A stretch of 64,000 bases of DNA, taken from contig JAQGBZ010000222.1 in the NCBI GenBank assembly GCA_034687125.1, positions 40,319 to 104,318 on the forward strand. The letters are read 5' to 3'. The position numbers were made by a program, and so were the translations under genes. Under the pieces are notes generated by a model that had not been told where the DNA came from, ran no database searches, and was given only the letters and a program-made list of their open reading frames with translations. Source of the DNA: Neelides folsomi (lineage: Eukaryota; Arthropoda; Collembola; Neelipleona; Neelidae). Below, piece by piece: positions 13,701-28,700 of the stretch. The stretch's first letter is position 1, and every line of letters begins with the position of its first letter.

Positions 13701-16700
13701 CATAAATCCCCGATTTAAATATGTACATTGTAATAAATGAAGTTAATAATTGCATTGTTATAAAGTTATTAAAAACATATGAAATAGACAATTAGCTAAT
13801 ATTTGACAAAAATATTTACAACATGAATATTAACAAATTCGACAAGTAAGCATTTTACCTACATATACTAAATTATTTACAATATTTACAGTTTTCTCAT
13901 TTATAAAATATTTTTCAATGAATAAATTTGCCATTGAAGATCAATTTATTATAAAGTTGAAGATTGAATTTTAATCAATCTGAACATATTTTGATTTATA
14001 GACAACGTAAAGTTAAGGAAGAAATTGAAATTCACTTACTTTTCACGCGAAGCCAGGTGTAAATGTTGGATTCGCCAGCGGTGTTTGAGGCCCAGCATTG
14101 ATACATTCCAGCATCTTGAGCACGAAGGTATTGAATAGTAATTGATCCAGTCTCTTTATCAAATATATATCCTGGAAGTCCATCGATCCCTGTTGTATCC
14201 TTGTACCAAGTTACATTGGGTTTCGGGACTCCGCTGACTTGACAATTTATCGTTATCTCTTTCCCAAATTCTCCAAATGTTTCAACTGGAAGCGTTTGTT
14301 GAAAGTGCGGTTTTTCTATACAAGTTAAAAGGATATTTAGATTCCCAAATTCTTAAATACTAATTCACGAAATTCACGATGACATTCTTGCTACTTACTT
14401 ACATTTACTTAACTTATAGACTTTATCAAAGCCAATTGGCTATGACATTAACATTGATGTCTAAGTCTATGAACATTTATAGTAAAAAAAATAGAAAAAA
14501 GTGTAAAAACTTCCAAGAGCTCTTTAAATGTAAATTAAATATATAAAAAATTATTAATTAAAATATGTAATTACCAAAAACGGTGATTTTGGCCGACGCG
14601 GATTGAACAGGATAAATTGAATTTCTGAGCCTCGCTTGGCAAGTGTATTCTCCAGCATAATTTGAATCCACTTTAAGAAGAGAAAGCGTCCGATTCCAAA
14701 GGTCATTAAAAGACGTGTGAATTCCCGAAGTCTCGACCGGAATTCCATCCTTCAGCCAAATCGTCTCAAGTTCATGCAGTGGCCTGGCATTGGCAATACA
14801 TTGAAGCTCATATTCATTCTGTCCCTTGACAATTTGAGCATCTTTGGGCGGGATGATGATTGAAGGTGCAAGTTGTTCAGGCGGATTTTCCCCAGCATTT
14901 GCCACCACCACGTGGATGTAGCCAGAATTCTCCTCGATGGCCAGTTGAGTGTTGGTGGCTCGGGCTCGATACGCCTTCTGGTCACCCGCATTCACGTCCA
15001 AAATAATTTGCTTATGGTCAGACGTGGTGGCGAATTTGCTTCCATACAAAATGGATTGGTCTCTCGCTTGCCAAAGGACGGAGGGACTCGGATAGCTTTG
15101 AATTGGCGGAAGGTCCAACACGGCCGCTTCCCCCATTCTCACAACGACAGTTTTATCGTTCTGGTTTTCAAACGGTGTCATGACTGAAACAATGATTCAT
15201 TTAAACTTTTAATTCAATTTCACCGCAAACTTATCCACAAATAATTATAAGATAAATTATTTGCTCGTTCGAGAAGAAATGTTTGATTGAGTATTGTATT
15301 GTGTACTCTACATAAGTATGTATTGTTCTAATTGCATTATACAGGATGGGAACTTGATATAAACTCAATTCTATAAATCGTCTAGGTGGTCCTTCTATGG
15401 GGAATAGCAGGAAAGTAATTAGCCGGGATGTCTTTCATAAACACATATACACGTTGATACTTTCAATTTTTTCAAATTAACAAAATGGGGCCTAAAATTG
15501 ATTCGAAAGTCGAAGGGTTAGTTTTAGGATTTGACAAATCTGGCTAGTCATAGGGGAATAGTTGAGTTACTACAATTGAGAGGGTGTAAGAGTGAATTTG
15601 CAGTCACAATAGATAAGGCTCTTTTTGGAATGCAGGATTATGAAGGTGAGAGGCGAGTGTGCTATTGCGAAATTGGCAAAAAATTGCCAGAAGATTGGGT
15701 TTATTTCAAAAAAGAACGGTTAGGGAAAACATTTATGATTGTAGGCGCAATGAACGGAAGAGGACCGCTTCCACTCATTAAAGTCCCTATGAAGACAAAA
15801 GTGAATCAGGACTTTTACATTGATTTTGTTTTGAAACCATTGTTGGAAGCTTAAACTCTATACGAGAAATGAGATGAAGAGAATTTTTGTCCACCATGAT
15901 GCAGCAACATCACATACAGGTTCAAAAACTCAAGCTTACTCTAAAGACCTGAAACGAAGATTGGGAATTACAATCATCCCAAATAATGAAATCCCAATCA
16001 AATCTCCTGACATCTCACCACTTGATTTCTTTGGTTTCGGATTCCTTAAGCAGCGGTTGTGGAAACGGCGGGCAAAATCTCTCGACGGAGTTTGGAAATG
16101 CCTCAAACAAAAATGGGCCAAACTTGATATAAATATGGCAAAAAGACTGTATGAATCTTGGAAACGGAGGTGTCAAATGGTCACTCGTATGAAAGGACAA
16201 CATTGAAAATCTACGCGACATTCATTCACGTCCAATTCGATTAAAACAATCAAATAAAAAATGAGTTTATATGAAGTTCCCGGCTTTTGTAGTTCATTAT
16301 ACTTATGTAAATGAAATGTTTCTAAAATGTTTCTAAAAGATTAAAAAAAATTACTAAAGTTAAATAAAAAAGAAATTACGTAACAATCTTAACGGATACA
16401 AAATCTATTTTTAAAGTAAAAATAAAGGTTTCTCCGACTAGAATGGAGGGATTTAAACTGAATTTTCTAACAACGTTCTTCACTTCAATATTATGTATTA
16501 AGTGGACCGAAATGGACCCCGATAAGTTAATCCCTGAAGGTTTTCTCTAAAATATTCTACAATATGAATTTTATTTACATTGAAAACTTTTAAATCTATT
16601 CTAAAATACTTAAATCTCCATTCTTAAATTGAATTGATAGCTCAAATGTCAAAGGATGCTTACACAATATGGTTCAACGAACAAAATAAAAAAGAAAATG

Positions 16701-19700
16701 TAGATGTAAGTAATATCTCTATTTAATACCATGCATAGAGCACATTTCATATTAAATGCACAGCTTTCTTAAATCCAATTACTTACTATTTATGATACTT
16801 TTGAGTTTTATTTTAGGTTGCAGATGCAATTAATAGTATCAAAATATCTCCGAGAGAATATTTAAGAAAAAATTTCGAAGATGGGGGAAATCCACAATGG
16901 ATTTACGCAGTTCCGGTCATTGGTTTTGAAAACTTTCTGTTTTGGATTCCTGGCGTTTTATTTGCATGGGCCTTCAGTCGCTTCATGCGCCGTTACAAGC
17001 CAGAATTTCCAGTGGAAGCAGCTAAAAACCGCGAAGTTCCACTCGCTTACTATCAACAGTCACGTACTGAAATTCTGGGATCATTTGAAGAACGACGTGA
17101 CACCATCGTCCGTCTGGCCAAATACTGTTTGATCGACATTGACGAAGTCGAAGAATCCGACTTTGACTATTTGTTCCAACACAAATACAAAACTCATCTT
17201 ACAAAGTATCAGAAATATCCATGGGATATTCTCAGAATGATCCGGAAGATTCACAACATGTACAGAGAAGCCCGATGGCGTCACATGGTAGCTTTGGACA
17301 ATCCAGAAAAGGCAAAAATCCTCGCAAAGGTAAAATTCTCTTTTATTTTGTAAATTCTTTCAACTAAACTTGTTTAAACATTTTGAATTAATTCCATTTT
17401 TCCATTTTAGAAACTCGATATAATTGCTCAAAAGAAGGCAAAAGCTAAAGTGTTAAGAGATGCGTATTTTGCCAATATCGAAGTGGACGAGAAACTTCTG
17501 ACAACTCAGCCAATTCCAAGAACAATGCGAGGATTCCCCAAACGACCACACATCACTAAAGAAGAAATGGAATTCTTTGCAGAAAAAACGAAGGCGGCGA
17601 CCGCCCTCGTCCTCGCCCCACCCGAATATAAAAGGAGATTCCCTCTTGTCAAGAAACGCCTTTACATTTAAACTTATAATAAGATCCTCAATAATAATCT
17701 TAATTATTTTCAATGACAATTAGTGTTTTGATGCATCATCACATATACCAAATCTAGCCTTTTTAGTGAACCTATCCTACTTCATTGTAAAATAAATAAC
17801 ATACACCTTACAATTTTTACTATGAAATATCAATTATTGTCTTGTGTGAATAAAATATCGAACAACGAATTATAAAAACATCATTTTGGGCTGTTGTATA
17901 ATATGTGCACAAAGGTACTTAAAAAGTATTTATCAAAAGTATTTATGTATTTTTATTTATAAGGACGGTTGTAAAAGAAAGTGAAAGTTGAAAATGGTTT
18001 ACTTACAAGCAACAGAGACTTTAATTTTCTCAGAGAAAATGGCACCAGCTTCATTGTGAGCGACACATTGATAGTCTCCCGAATCGTCCAACTTCGCTGA
18101 TTGGATTTTGTAGAAAACTTCTGAAGTAAATTCTCCGAGGTAGCGTCCATTTCTCAACCATCTGTATTCGGGCTGAGGAATTCCTGTTAAAACATAAATA
18201 AATCAACGTCAAGATCATATTATTATTATAAAGTAGAATGATTTTTGTAAAATCTATTGTATTCATCAGCAAGTCTAGGTAAAATTGCTAAATCCATGTA
18301 ATCTATCAGAAGGATGAAAATGAAGTTTAAAATTGTTTAAAATTGAATCATGATCTTCAATGATTCGTGAAATTCAGATCCGCGTCCAAAACCTTGAACT
18401 CTTCATCAAAGTTTATCTTGAAAGACATTGGAAATACTTTGTGTATAGAAATTGCCACTTCTGACATGCCGACATTTGGGGGGTTCAGCAGGTAGTCTTT
18501 TTGCATTATACTTTGAAACTACCTGAGGTTCTTTTTTGATTGTAAGTTTGGGCTATAAGTAAACGCAGAAGTAAAACCACAATTGAAATTCTCAAACATG
18601 AGATGAATTTCCAGGATCCAATCTTCCTTACTGATTAGCCTGACTCACTTACATTCAAAGAAAATCGTTTTACCTAACATTGCTCTTAACAATGCCAAAA
18701 TGGAATGAACTACCCATGTGACAAATTCATGAACCCCTGTGAAAGGATTCGATTCGGTTTGGCCAATTTTCATCTGGTGGAAAATCCCGAACAAGCCTTT
18801 TCTTTAACAACATGAAGGGTGAAAAAAGTTGAAAAGTAAAGTAGATTAAATTGTAATTAAAATATTTAACCTTATTTATTATTATTGTGTAAAAATATCA
18901 TTGGTTAACTATGCCGTGCAATTTATAAACCAAGATTAAATTAAGAATGACTGTGTGAAATGGATTTTAAAGGAAACGTGGTTCTTAGCTCTTGCATGCG
19001 AGTTCTTTGAATTTTCAACCTTTTGACTTTTATTGTTAACTCCACAAAAGATGTGAACGAAACTTTTTCTTTCAATTTGCAGGCTTTTGGCTGAATGGAT
19101 GAATTCACGGTTCCCAAGTTGGGATCCAAAATTGAGCTTATTCAACAATTTTCCACCTTTCCTTTACATTTTTGAAAAGCGTATGAAAATCAATTAATCA
19201 CAATCTATAAAGCTATTTACAAAGGAGGAAAGTTCAGCATTCACAATCCGTCGTTTTTCTTAAGCAACAATCTTCCCGTCATTCACAATATCAAAAATAA
19301 CCAATATTTGTACATCATCAAATCATCATTAAGATTTCGAAATCCATTACACCCATCTGTATATTGCTATAATTATTGGTATTTATTATCTATAATAATT
19401 TTTGTAGTTCTTGTGAAATAAAAATGACATTTGTGTTCACTGTATCTATATTAGTGCAACCTGCATGAAATCGTTAAAAATGCAGAAGATAGTGACAGTG
19501 ACACAAAAGATAAAATAGATAAACAAGAGAAAGGAAAAGACTACTAATTGAATTAACTTTATCAGCTCACGAATGGGTCTTAAATTGTGAAGCGATAATT
19601 CCGGAACTGCCACTGTCAGTTGTCCAATTTACGTCGTGTCATGGTCATGTCCAAGTCATTCCACTATGGAACTTATGGAAGTCGCAAGGATATTTACTGG

Positions 19701-22700
19701 TTGTAAATGAGGAATCAAAAGACCCCCAGAACCTGCTCGAGGTTCCCTGCCGACAGTCAACGAATTTGGTTAAGGATCGGAACTGATCTCCGATGCCTTC
19801 TTCCTCCACTTCGTCAAAAATATGATCAGATAATGCAGAAAAACCCTTCACTGCGGTGTCAAATTGCCATGAAGGAGCAAAAAACCTTTCTTTCCATTTC
19901 ACTTGCTCGTTTGCTCTTGAACTCTCCATCCCCACATTTTATATATCCATCTTACATCCTCTTAAAGCCTCTGAGGAATTGTTATTCACAGAGAGCTAAA
20001 GACCCTTGAGCTAGTCATATTCTTCAGTTTTTATAACTCAAGTTGATGGAAAAAACTTACGATTTTGTTTACACATTACTTATCTTTTTAAAGCGAGAAA
20101 TTGAGCCTGTGTGTAACTGGAGACATGGAACAAGAATAAACATTCGAAATGGAATGAAATTGAAATGCATAAATAATATCTTTATCCTTTTGCTATATCA
20201 CTCAATCTTTACACCATTCACCATATACCATACATAAGTAAATACATAAACAGATAGATACAGTAGATACAATTGCGATTGTTTCTTGGAGTAAAACTTG
20301 TAACTCACTCAATAAGATTATAAAATTAAACTTTCAATAGTTGTACTCGATAAAATAAATGATGAAGTTTCATAAGTTGGTTGTAAGTTGGTCATACCTA
20401 CATATTATATTGTAGTTATCAATTTACAACTTCTTGCTTGAATTAAAAAATTTAATGAATCATATTAGCCTGGAGCCTTCCAAATTTACGGCTTTTATAA
20501 AACATAGATTTCACTCCAATGCTAACGATATGAATCAGACCCAACTTCTCAATATTCTTCCAAATAAACCCATGCCCACTTGTCATTTTTGAACAAGGTG
20601 AGTTTGAGCTTCTTTTTTGCTTCCTCAAACCCCGAGGAGAGATCTTTATATTACAAAGCATAAGGAGGATCCAAAAAGAATCGTAATATTAAATTGAGCT
20701 GAGAATAAAAATGGAGTGAGTCACTCCGAACAAATGATGACAAAGGAGGCATCGAAATGGAAAAGGATACCTAATTCCATCATAATACATCCTCTACACA
20801 ACTTACACATCTTCACTTCTCCACATATCAAAAAAGCGAAGCGACTTGAAAAGAAGTCATGAAAAGACTCTTTGGTACAAATTAACACCTTGAAAATTTT
20901 ATATCTCACAATTCCATTTCCACATTTCCACATATCTCGGTCAATCTTTCAGTTCATATCATTCCAATTTTTAATCCATTATTATAACCAATTTGGAATT
21001 TTGATGAAAGAAATTTGCGGATCATTTTGTCCACTTCATTTTATCTGCTAAATGTAGCAAATCAAATTGTAATATTTTTCCCAAATAGAGACATAAAATT
21101 TCATGCCTCCTCACCCAAATCTTTTTTCCTTCAACATTCCGTCAAATTGCCGAATTTGAAACTCCTTCTTTCTCATAGTTTGGTTCAAGGAAGAGCTCAT
21201 TATTTAAATGATTTAAATCCTAGCCGGTTCTATGAGAATTATTCGGTTCTTCTTTCCCTTTACTGCAATTAACTTCTCGTTTTCGTGTTGAACCTCCAAC
21301 ATAATGAGTAGGGAAATCTTCGTTGTATTGGTAAATAAAGTCTCTATGTCTCAAGTGTACGGTCAAAACTGTACCAGACTACTTAAGTACACGCATTTAC
21401 GTGAGAAGGAGTCGTAGAGTCAATTTGCTTCATGGACCATTTTCCTAAACTTTTGTTCCAAAAGATAAAGAGGTTTCAAATATTCGTGGTCCCTATAAAT
21501 TCTCTAAAGAGTTAAGTCGTCCCAAAAAGGAAAATGAAGTTGACTTCTTTCGAGAATGAACTTTGGTCAAAGAATGAATGTTGTCCAAATTGTAGCGTGA
21601 AATTAAAAATGCAGTCCTGGAGAAGTTGAAGGTTGGGTGGAACGGAGGAGGTACACTGTGAGAGCTGTGGGACGCAGAGGGGGCCCTTTATTTCTCCCAC
21701 AATGAGAGTTCCGAACGAGAATCTCCTTTGTTTGGAGAACTCCAAATGGCTACGTGAAGCAGATCCGGCCAGGGTTTATTATGTAGATGCGACTACATAT
21801 ATTTATATGCGAGAAGTGCATGGGGCTGTCAATATACAGCAAAGTCATCGAGACACTCAGCAGGTACATTTTACATCTACTCCACTAATCTACTACTTTC
21901 AGCTACTTCTTTCTTGCAACAGTAGTTGGGTGGAGAAGACTCCGATAATACGCACTTCAATTCAAATAGCCAGGCTTGTACTTACCTACATGCATATTTG
22001 TATTTTTAACTACATACATACATCATATTATTCTTATATTCTTATATACCTACTAGGTACATTATTCTTAATCTACAGCGTGACTTTTTTATCGTGCAAT
22101 GGGGGAAAAGCGCATGTAATGCATTAAGATAGGAAACGCTTAAAATCAACTTTCAATGTTGTAATTCTTCGTTAACGTTTAACAAAAACCCTCAAATTCA
22201 TGTAATTAATATTTTAACCAAAAATAGCTTCCGATAAATTCAATCTTAATCAAAGAGTTTTCATTGTAGAAATTTATATTTCTACAAAAAACTATCAACG
22301 CACAATTGATGCGTTTAGAGACGTCTTTCCCAACAAATCACCCCCTCATAAAGTGACAATTTACAGATTGTACAAGTTCAAACTTAAAGGAAATCTTGAT
22401 AATTTGAATAAAAGATCACGAATGGTTCGAACCGAAGAAAACATTACCAACGTCAAGGCGGCGATGGTCGTTAGTCGTTAGTCCGGGTAAGTCAGTCCGA
22501 AGATTGGTTTTTCAAAGTGAATTTAGTCTTGAAACTGCACGAAAGATTGATTTTAAAGTTTGATCTCAAATTAAAGCCATATAAAATTCACATGTGCCAC
22601 CAGCTTCTCCCGATTGATTATCCGAGAAGGGTTGAATTTTGTGAGTGGTTTTTAAACCACATCTCTCCAAGTGGTGAAGAATTGGACGATACCTACTGGA

Positions 22701-25700
22701 CCGATGAGTGTTGGTTTCATCTAAACGGTTAGGTTAAATGGAGGCCACTTTGAACATCTTCTATGAAGCCATATGAATTATATTTAAAGATATTAAATGA
22801 TTAATGAATTACTTATACTATTGGTCTTTTCCCCCATTGCACGATAAAAAAGTCACCCTGTATTACTCGCACTTGGGCCCAGGTCTCACTTTGAAAAATT
22901 CTCCCATCACTCCCATTTATATACATAGAGTATTTTCTTATTGAATAGCTTGCGACTTTTTGAATGTTTGCTCAAAAAGCATCTTAGCAAAGCAAAGTAG
23001 GAGCAAAATTAAGCTTTCCTTGCTCCTTGATAAACTTGAAATCGTTAAACTTCAACTCATTATTTGATCTTATAAGTCATGTGCTTAACACAGGCTGGAG
23101 AATTGTGTAGATATCTTATAAGATTTGAAGAGTTGGTGCAAAGGATGGAGGTTATTGCAATAACTCTCCTCCTCCAGTTCCCACATCTTGTAAATTGAGA
23201 TGAAGAAGGATGATTGTGCTCATTGTTGGTACAAAACACGTAGAAGCTTCAGAGCACTAACATTAGAATCCTCGTTATAAATGCACAAAAGTGAAGGCCC
23301 TCTTGCCCTAATGACTCCTCGTTGGCTCATGAAGGGAGCCAAATGAATTCTCCTAAGTATACAATAGTATAAGGTCCAACGTATAAAATCCATCAAGTTT
23401 TCATTTCATGGAGAAGGTTCAATTCTTGTCGAAGGTTTATGTATAGGAAAAGAACATTTCATGGCAGCTTTCATTTATTCATGCGAAGGGTTTCTTTCTA
23501 TATTGAGTATTGGAGAAGGCTCAACAACAACCCCTTATGTGTACACGCTGTACACATCACAAACATATTGTAATAACTACATAGACTGCCTACCTATTCG
23601 ATATAATTAAGAAACGTACCACAGCACAAACCCCTGCGCTGTACTGTAGGTCTATGCCACTAGGTTTATGCCACTCGGTATTAGTCTTATAAAAGAAATA
23701 TCTCCAAATACAAGTTTGAAGGTATGTTGTGAGGAATATAAGAACATGCATTTGGTGTTGTTGGAGGGGACTCGAAGAAAAGTGAAGGTAATGTCGGGGC
23801 TCGAAGGATAAAAAATGGGGCCCACTGGCCAGGAAACAAACTCACACAGTGCGAGGAGCTCAAACGGACGAAGTGATACAAAAAACGTACCTTTACTTTT
23901 GAGTCAATTTCTCAAAGCTCTCAGGCTCTTGCCATTACAACGACCAACGTGGTTCCTCCCTTTGGATCTCGAGACAACTTCTTGACACTGCCCTTAACAA
24001 TGGTTTCCAATGGTGGAGGTGCATTTTGGTCCCTTCAACGATGCATTGCATGAGCTGGGTTCAATATGTCCTTTTAAATATCTCTCGTCCTCACTTCTAT
24101 TAAATCTTCACCCTCACGAAGGAGGCGGCCAAGTCTCTTTTTTTCAATTGTGGAAGCTAAAGTGACTGTAAACGGGTACTTTTGTCGCGTTCTTTTTTCA
24201 ATCTACCAATTCTTAATTCCCTTACTTTGATTCATATCTCTCCATCTCCCCCTTCATTCCTCGAGACATTTTTGTCCAAAGAGTCTTTCTTTTTGGGAAA
24301 AACATCTTTTATGAGAGAGGGGCTGAAATATTATTTGTCACTGGAAGCTATATAATGTATTTTAATGTCTTGTAATGAACAAAGGATTCACTGAGGATCT
24401 CAAATTAAATTACTCTTGACTGACTTTGAGCGAGAGAATCTTTTAAACAATTTTAACCTTTACAGTTAGATCTGCTTAATAATTCTTTTTAATGGCTTAG
24501 CTTTTAAAATGAAGATTCATTTTTAACGGAATCGTTAGTGAGCTTTTGATCCGAACTAATATAAAATAATTTTTACGATTTCATGATCCTTCTGAACGAA
24601 TGACCACCATGTAGACAAGCATTAAAGAATTTAATTTACATAAAGCTTTCCATAAATGTCTTGATGGTATGTTGTAAAAGAGTTTGAAGGGTTCGCCGAC
24701 AGGAAGACCGAATATGAAATCTTGTCATTATTAAACCATCATTTCTCCTCATCATTTTTTCCATTGCTCGAACCATGCCCTTAACCCCGACCTACTCCTA
24801 TTGTTTTCCAACTCAAGGTTCTTCCAGCAGATAACCCATGAATCAAAGAGATCCACAATGGTTTAGAATCATTAAAAGCCCTCAGTGTTTTTTATCTTTA
24901 TACAATTAGAATTTAACATACCTACAGATAGGTATTACTTATAAATGTACGTATATTATTCCATAGCTTAATATTATTTTATACCTCATTTTATATCTTA
25001 TGTATTTCGTATATGGAAAGAAAATTAAAACCTCAAATGTTAAAATCTCCTCGCCCAAGATATTCATCTGAATTATTGTAAAGCCTGGTTTGGAAGTGAA
25101 CGTAAAATTTCAGCGTTGAGCAGCCAACCGAAGTGTTTCACATTTGGCCATTCCTTGAACCAGCCATGACCATTTGGACCATGAGAATGTATGAGAATAA
25201 TAAGGTTTACTGAAGGTTGCCCTTCCAAAGGCCACTGGAGTCAATTTGACAGATTCTCAGCGTGGTCGAGTGCCGGGTGTCTCCCTGTCAGCCCCATCGT
25301 CTTTGTTGGGACACAATGGGCATGTGTGTTCTAATCATGATTGATTAATGTTGATTGGGCGGGGAACAAATGGACCCTTCGATCACTCAACTTTTTCTAT
25401 CGAGATCCATAGTTTCAAATGAGATGATGCGTGCGATGTGATGATGAGTATTGATTAGACATCAAAATTGTCGAATCCAAAAGAGGAAATTCGTGCATTG
25501 AAAAGCTCCCGACCCTTCGGCCCCCACTTCAATCTTAATGTAATATTCGTTAAGTTCAACCCTCGAAGCAGATAAACTCAATTCTATGCATCTAACCTTC
25601 ACTCCTATTAGTTATAAGAGAAATTGTATTCTAATTTCATCGAACTTTTAAGTATTGGTGCAGAAGTTTTTAACGCGTGCATATAATAATAACCTTAATC

Positions 25701-28700
25701 TAAAAAGGAACTTGAAGTAAAGTATCTAAATATGTTAGATAGTAGATGTGAAAACAAAAGGTAGAATGAACTGAAGGTTAATAAAAAGTTTTTGTAACCT
25801 CTCACGAGAGAACTTTAGAGAACCCACCCAGCTCCATAAATCTAAAGCCTCTAAATTATGGATTTATGGGACGGTCTCGAATCATAGTAAAACTCTCCCT
25901 TATCTTCAAATCTTGTGAATGAAACCAGGCTGAATTCAATTTTTCATTTCGCCAGGCTGTTTCTCTTCTCCCTGGTACGAGTACTCGTATATTTTACGCC
26001 CTCATTACTAACCAACTTGGTTGTCGACAAGAATTTAAGGAATTCACTTAATTCCTTCTCTTTCCCATTCCATTATTATTGATCGAATAATCATAAACGC
26101 CATAATACAATCTTAATATGAACCAGGTGAGTTGATCGTCCTTTTGGTGTTGGATCAACATTTCTTTCACATGAGATTCGTGGTTTACGTTTAGAGCCTT
26201 ATTATTAAATTACAAGTCCTTTAAGATGAATCCATGCAGTTGATTTGTCTTTTGCATGGAAGGGATCACTCATGAAAGTGTATGGAAGAATGGCTTATAA
26301 AAACAATATTGCCGGTGTGTTTCTTTTCTCATCAGTTTCACATGCACATCACACTGTCACGTTTCAGATAATTACATTAAGTATACAATGCTGCTCCTTA
26401 ATTTAAAATTTTCACTTCAAAATCCTCTGATTTAATCGCCTCAATTTTATGCCCTTTTTATGTCTTAAATTTTATTGCCGTTTGATTGCTAAAGTTCAAG
26501 TTTTTCTTTCACGTTTTAAAATTCAAAAAGAAAAGTGATACGAGATTAAATAATGTATTAAAAATTAATACGAGCCACATAATTTCATTAGAAAATTATA
26601 CATTCACTCGGTTTTTTGTGTAAATCAAAAATATATTTATTAATTGATATCATTATACGTAATCACAAATTATGCCTAAAATAATTTTCAATGAATTGAA
26701 TGAGTCGCCGAGAGCAAATTACGGAAATTATTAAAATACACTTAACAGCCCCTTTGCAATTCAGCAATTTGAGGGGGAGAAAGATTTAATGGGGAAAGTA
26801 ATCAAGCCCTTGCGGCCTGTCAAATAAATTTGATAACCGCATGGTGCAGTAATAATAAAAATCAACCCTTCATCTCATTTAGACCCTCACCATCTCCTCA
26901 GCATACAAACTCGCACACAAGTTCCGGAACTTGAAACTTTCGGGATAATTGAAGGATCCTATGTACTTATCTATATTATGTACAGTATACTTCATATGAT
27001 ACCTAATAAATTTATTCCAGGTAACGTTCGGTATTTATATATTCACATAATAAAAGGAGATGCTCGAAAGAGTCCCCGTCTGAATTAGTATTCAAGAAAG
27101 GTTAACAAACGAGAGTACTAATGTTTGCAGGTGAGAGACGTCGATGTTAAACCTTTCATTAGAGGGCCGGCCACGTGTAAAACATACTTCAGCTTATCTG
27201 CATACCTGCTAAATATCCATAATTGTTTCCATTTCACAAATTTCAGCCCCAATGGAGTTCTTTGAATGAGAAAAACTCAGATTTTCTTTTATTGTTATTA
27301 TTGTAAAAGAGAGGAAAACTGGGAGATTCTGGAACGTAACTTTTGGTCAAGATCATAAGATGTCAAGAGACAAAGTGAAGATGTAATTCAATACTTTCTG
27401 TACTGAGCATTCACATAATGTACATACACAAGTATTGTACTTATCCTATAATGTAGGTATGTAGATAAGTATGTAAAATACGATGTAGGTATTGATGTAA
27501 GTACAATATATGGTAGAGTATATAGTTAGTAAAGGTATTATGCAAAAGATACAAAATCTGTAAATCTGTTATTCCGAATTTCTGTGAAAGATAATTTCTC
27601 GCTATCGTCTTTCTTATTTTGATAAGCATTCCACAAATTCTCATTTCTTGCGACCAAACACATGTTTTGGGGTGTGCAAGGTATTCAAAATACAAAGAAC
27701 ATTATTCATCATCTTCAAAAGTTTGAAGAATTTTCCTTCAAACATGCGTTTCCAACTGATTTCCGCCCATACCCATATAAATATAAAAGTACGCGTGTAG
27801 TTAAAGGCGCTTCTTCAATTAAAAAAGGAATGTCCGGATAGGCATTTGACTCACCGCGTGCCTGACACTGCAATATTTTTGTTCGATTCTCTGCCACGAC
27901 GCTCCCGGCGGCTGAGGGTTGAGTGAAAAATCGCGGAGCTTGAAGCGGACTCAGCTCCTCAGTCAAACCTGTAGACAAAAAACAGAACAAATTGTCATTA
28001 ACTCTTTCGCACATCGTTCTTCACATGGACATAAATCTAAAGGAAGGAATTTGAAAATCCTTCCTCGACCCCGTCCACGCCTCTTAATTCTAAAATCTCG
28101 TTCATCAATCTGTTTCAAGAAACCTTGAGTTCACTTATTAACAAACTGCCAAATTGTAATATTTTTATCGACCTTTAATAATGAGAATAATCACTCTTGA
28201 ACGAATGCAAATGACAATGAGATTTGAGAAGTGTTCAGAGAATAAAGATATCCCCAAGTCATGAAGTGACTTGTCGAGGAATATGAATTTAAAATGAATA
28301 TCCATATCAATTTATCAACTTATCAATTGTAGGATGTTTTAAACACTCGCACACTCATAAGTTTAACTAAAGCCGGCCAAGTGCCATAGAGTTCATTCAA
28401 AATGAAATCACTTCTTTAGCCCCAACAATGGAATAATGGACAATGGATGCGAAAAGGTTCGTTTTTATGGACGACATTCACAAGTAACGAATGAACGAAC
28501 CATTTCATATCTCCTTATGATGATTCTGCATACCGTGGCTGTATCTGCAATTTACGATCCAGTTCTTTAATAGGGGGAAGCTGTGAAGGAGAGGAATCGC
28601 CTGGACTTCTTTTATAAAACTTTTTTTACTGTTCCTTTGAGCCGAATGGAATTGGCATTTCTACAAGACATTAATTGCCCTTTAAACGTAATGGGGAAAT

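Larger units (their letters stand above)
18184..27854. other. 9.7 kb sdk intron
   Basis: Between exons 2 and 3 of sdk. Apart from the Tc1/mariner remnant at 22076-22860, I see no supported coding sequence. Short open frames on both strands (for example near 19645-20009, 20452-20933 and 21015-21272) show no domain or splice continuity. Long introns near the 5' end of neural adhesion genes often carry enhancers, but no specific site can be called by eye. Confidence 0.5.

Noticed and set aside
21633-22127. 164-residue plus-strand open frame
   Set aside because: Runs from intron sequence into the left terminal repeat of the Tc1/mariner element; no domain, no splice continuity, and its composition changes midway. 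A chance frame.
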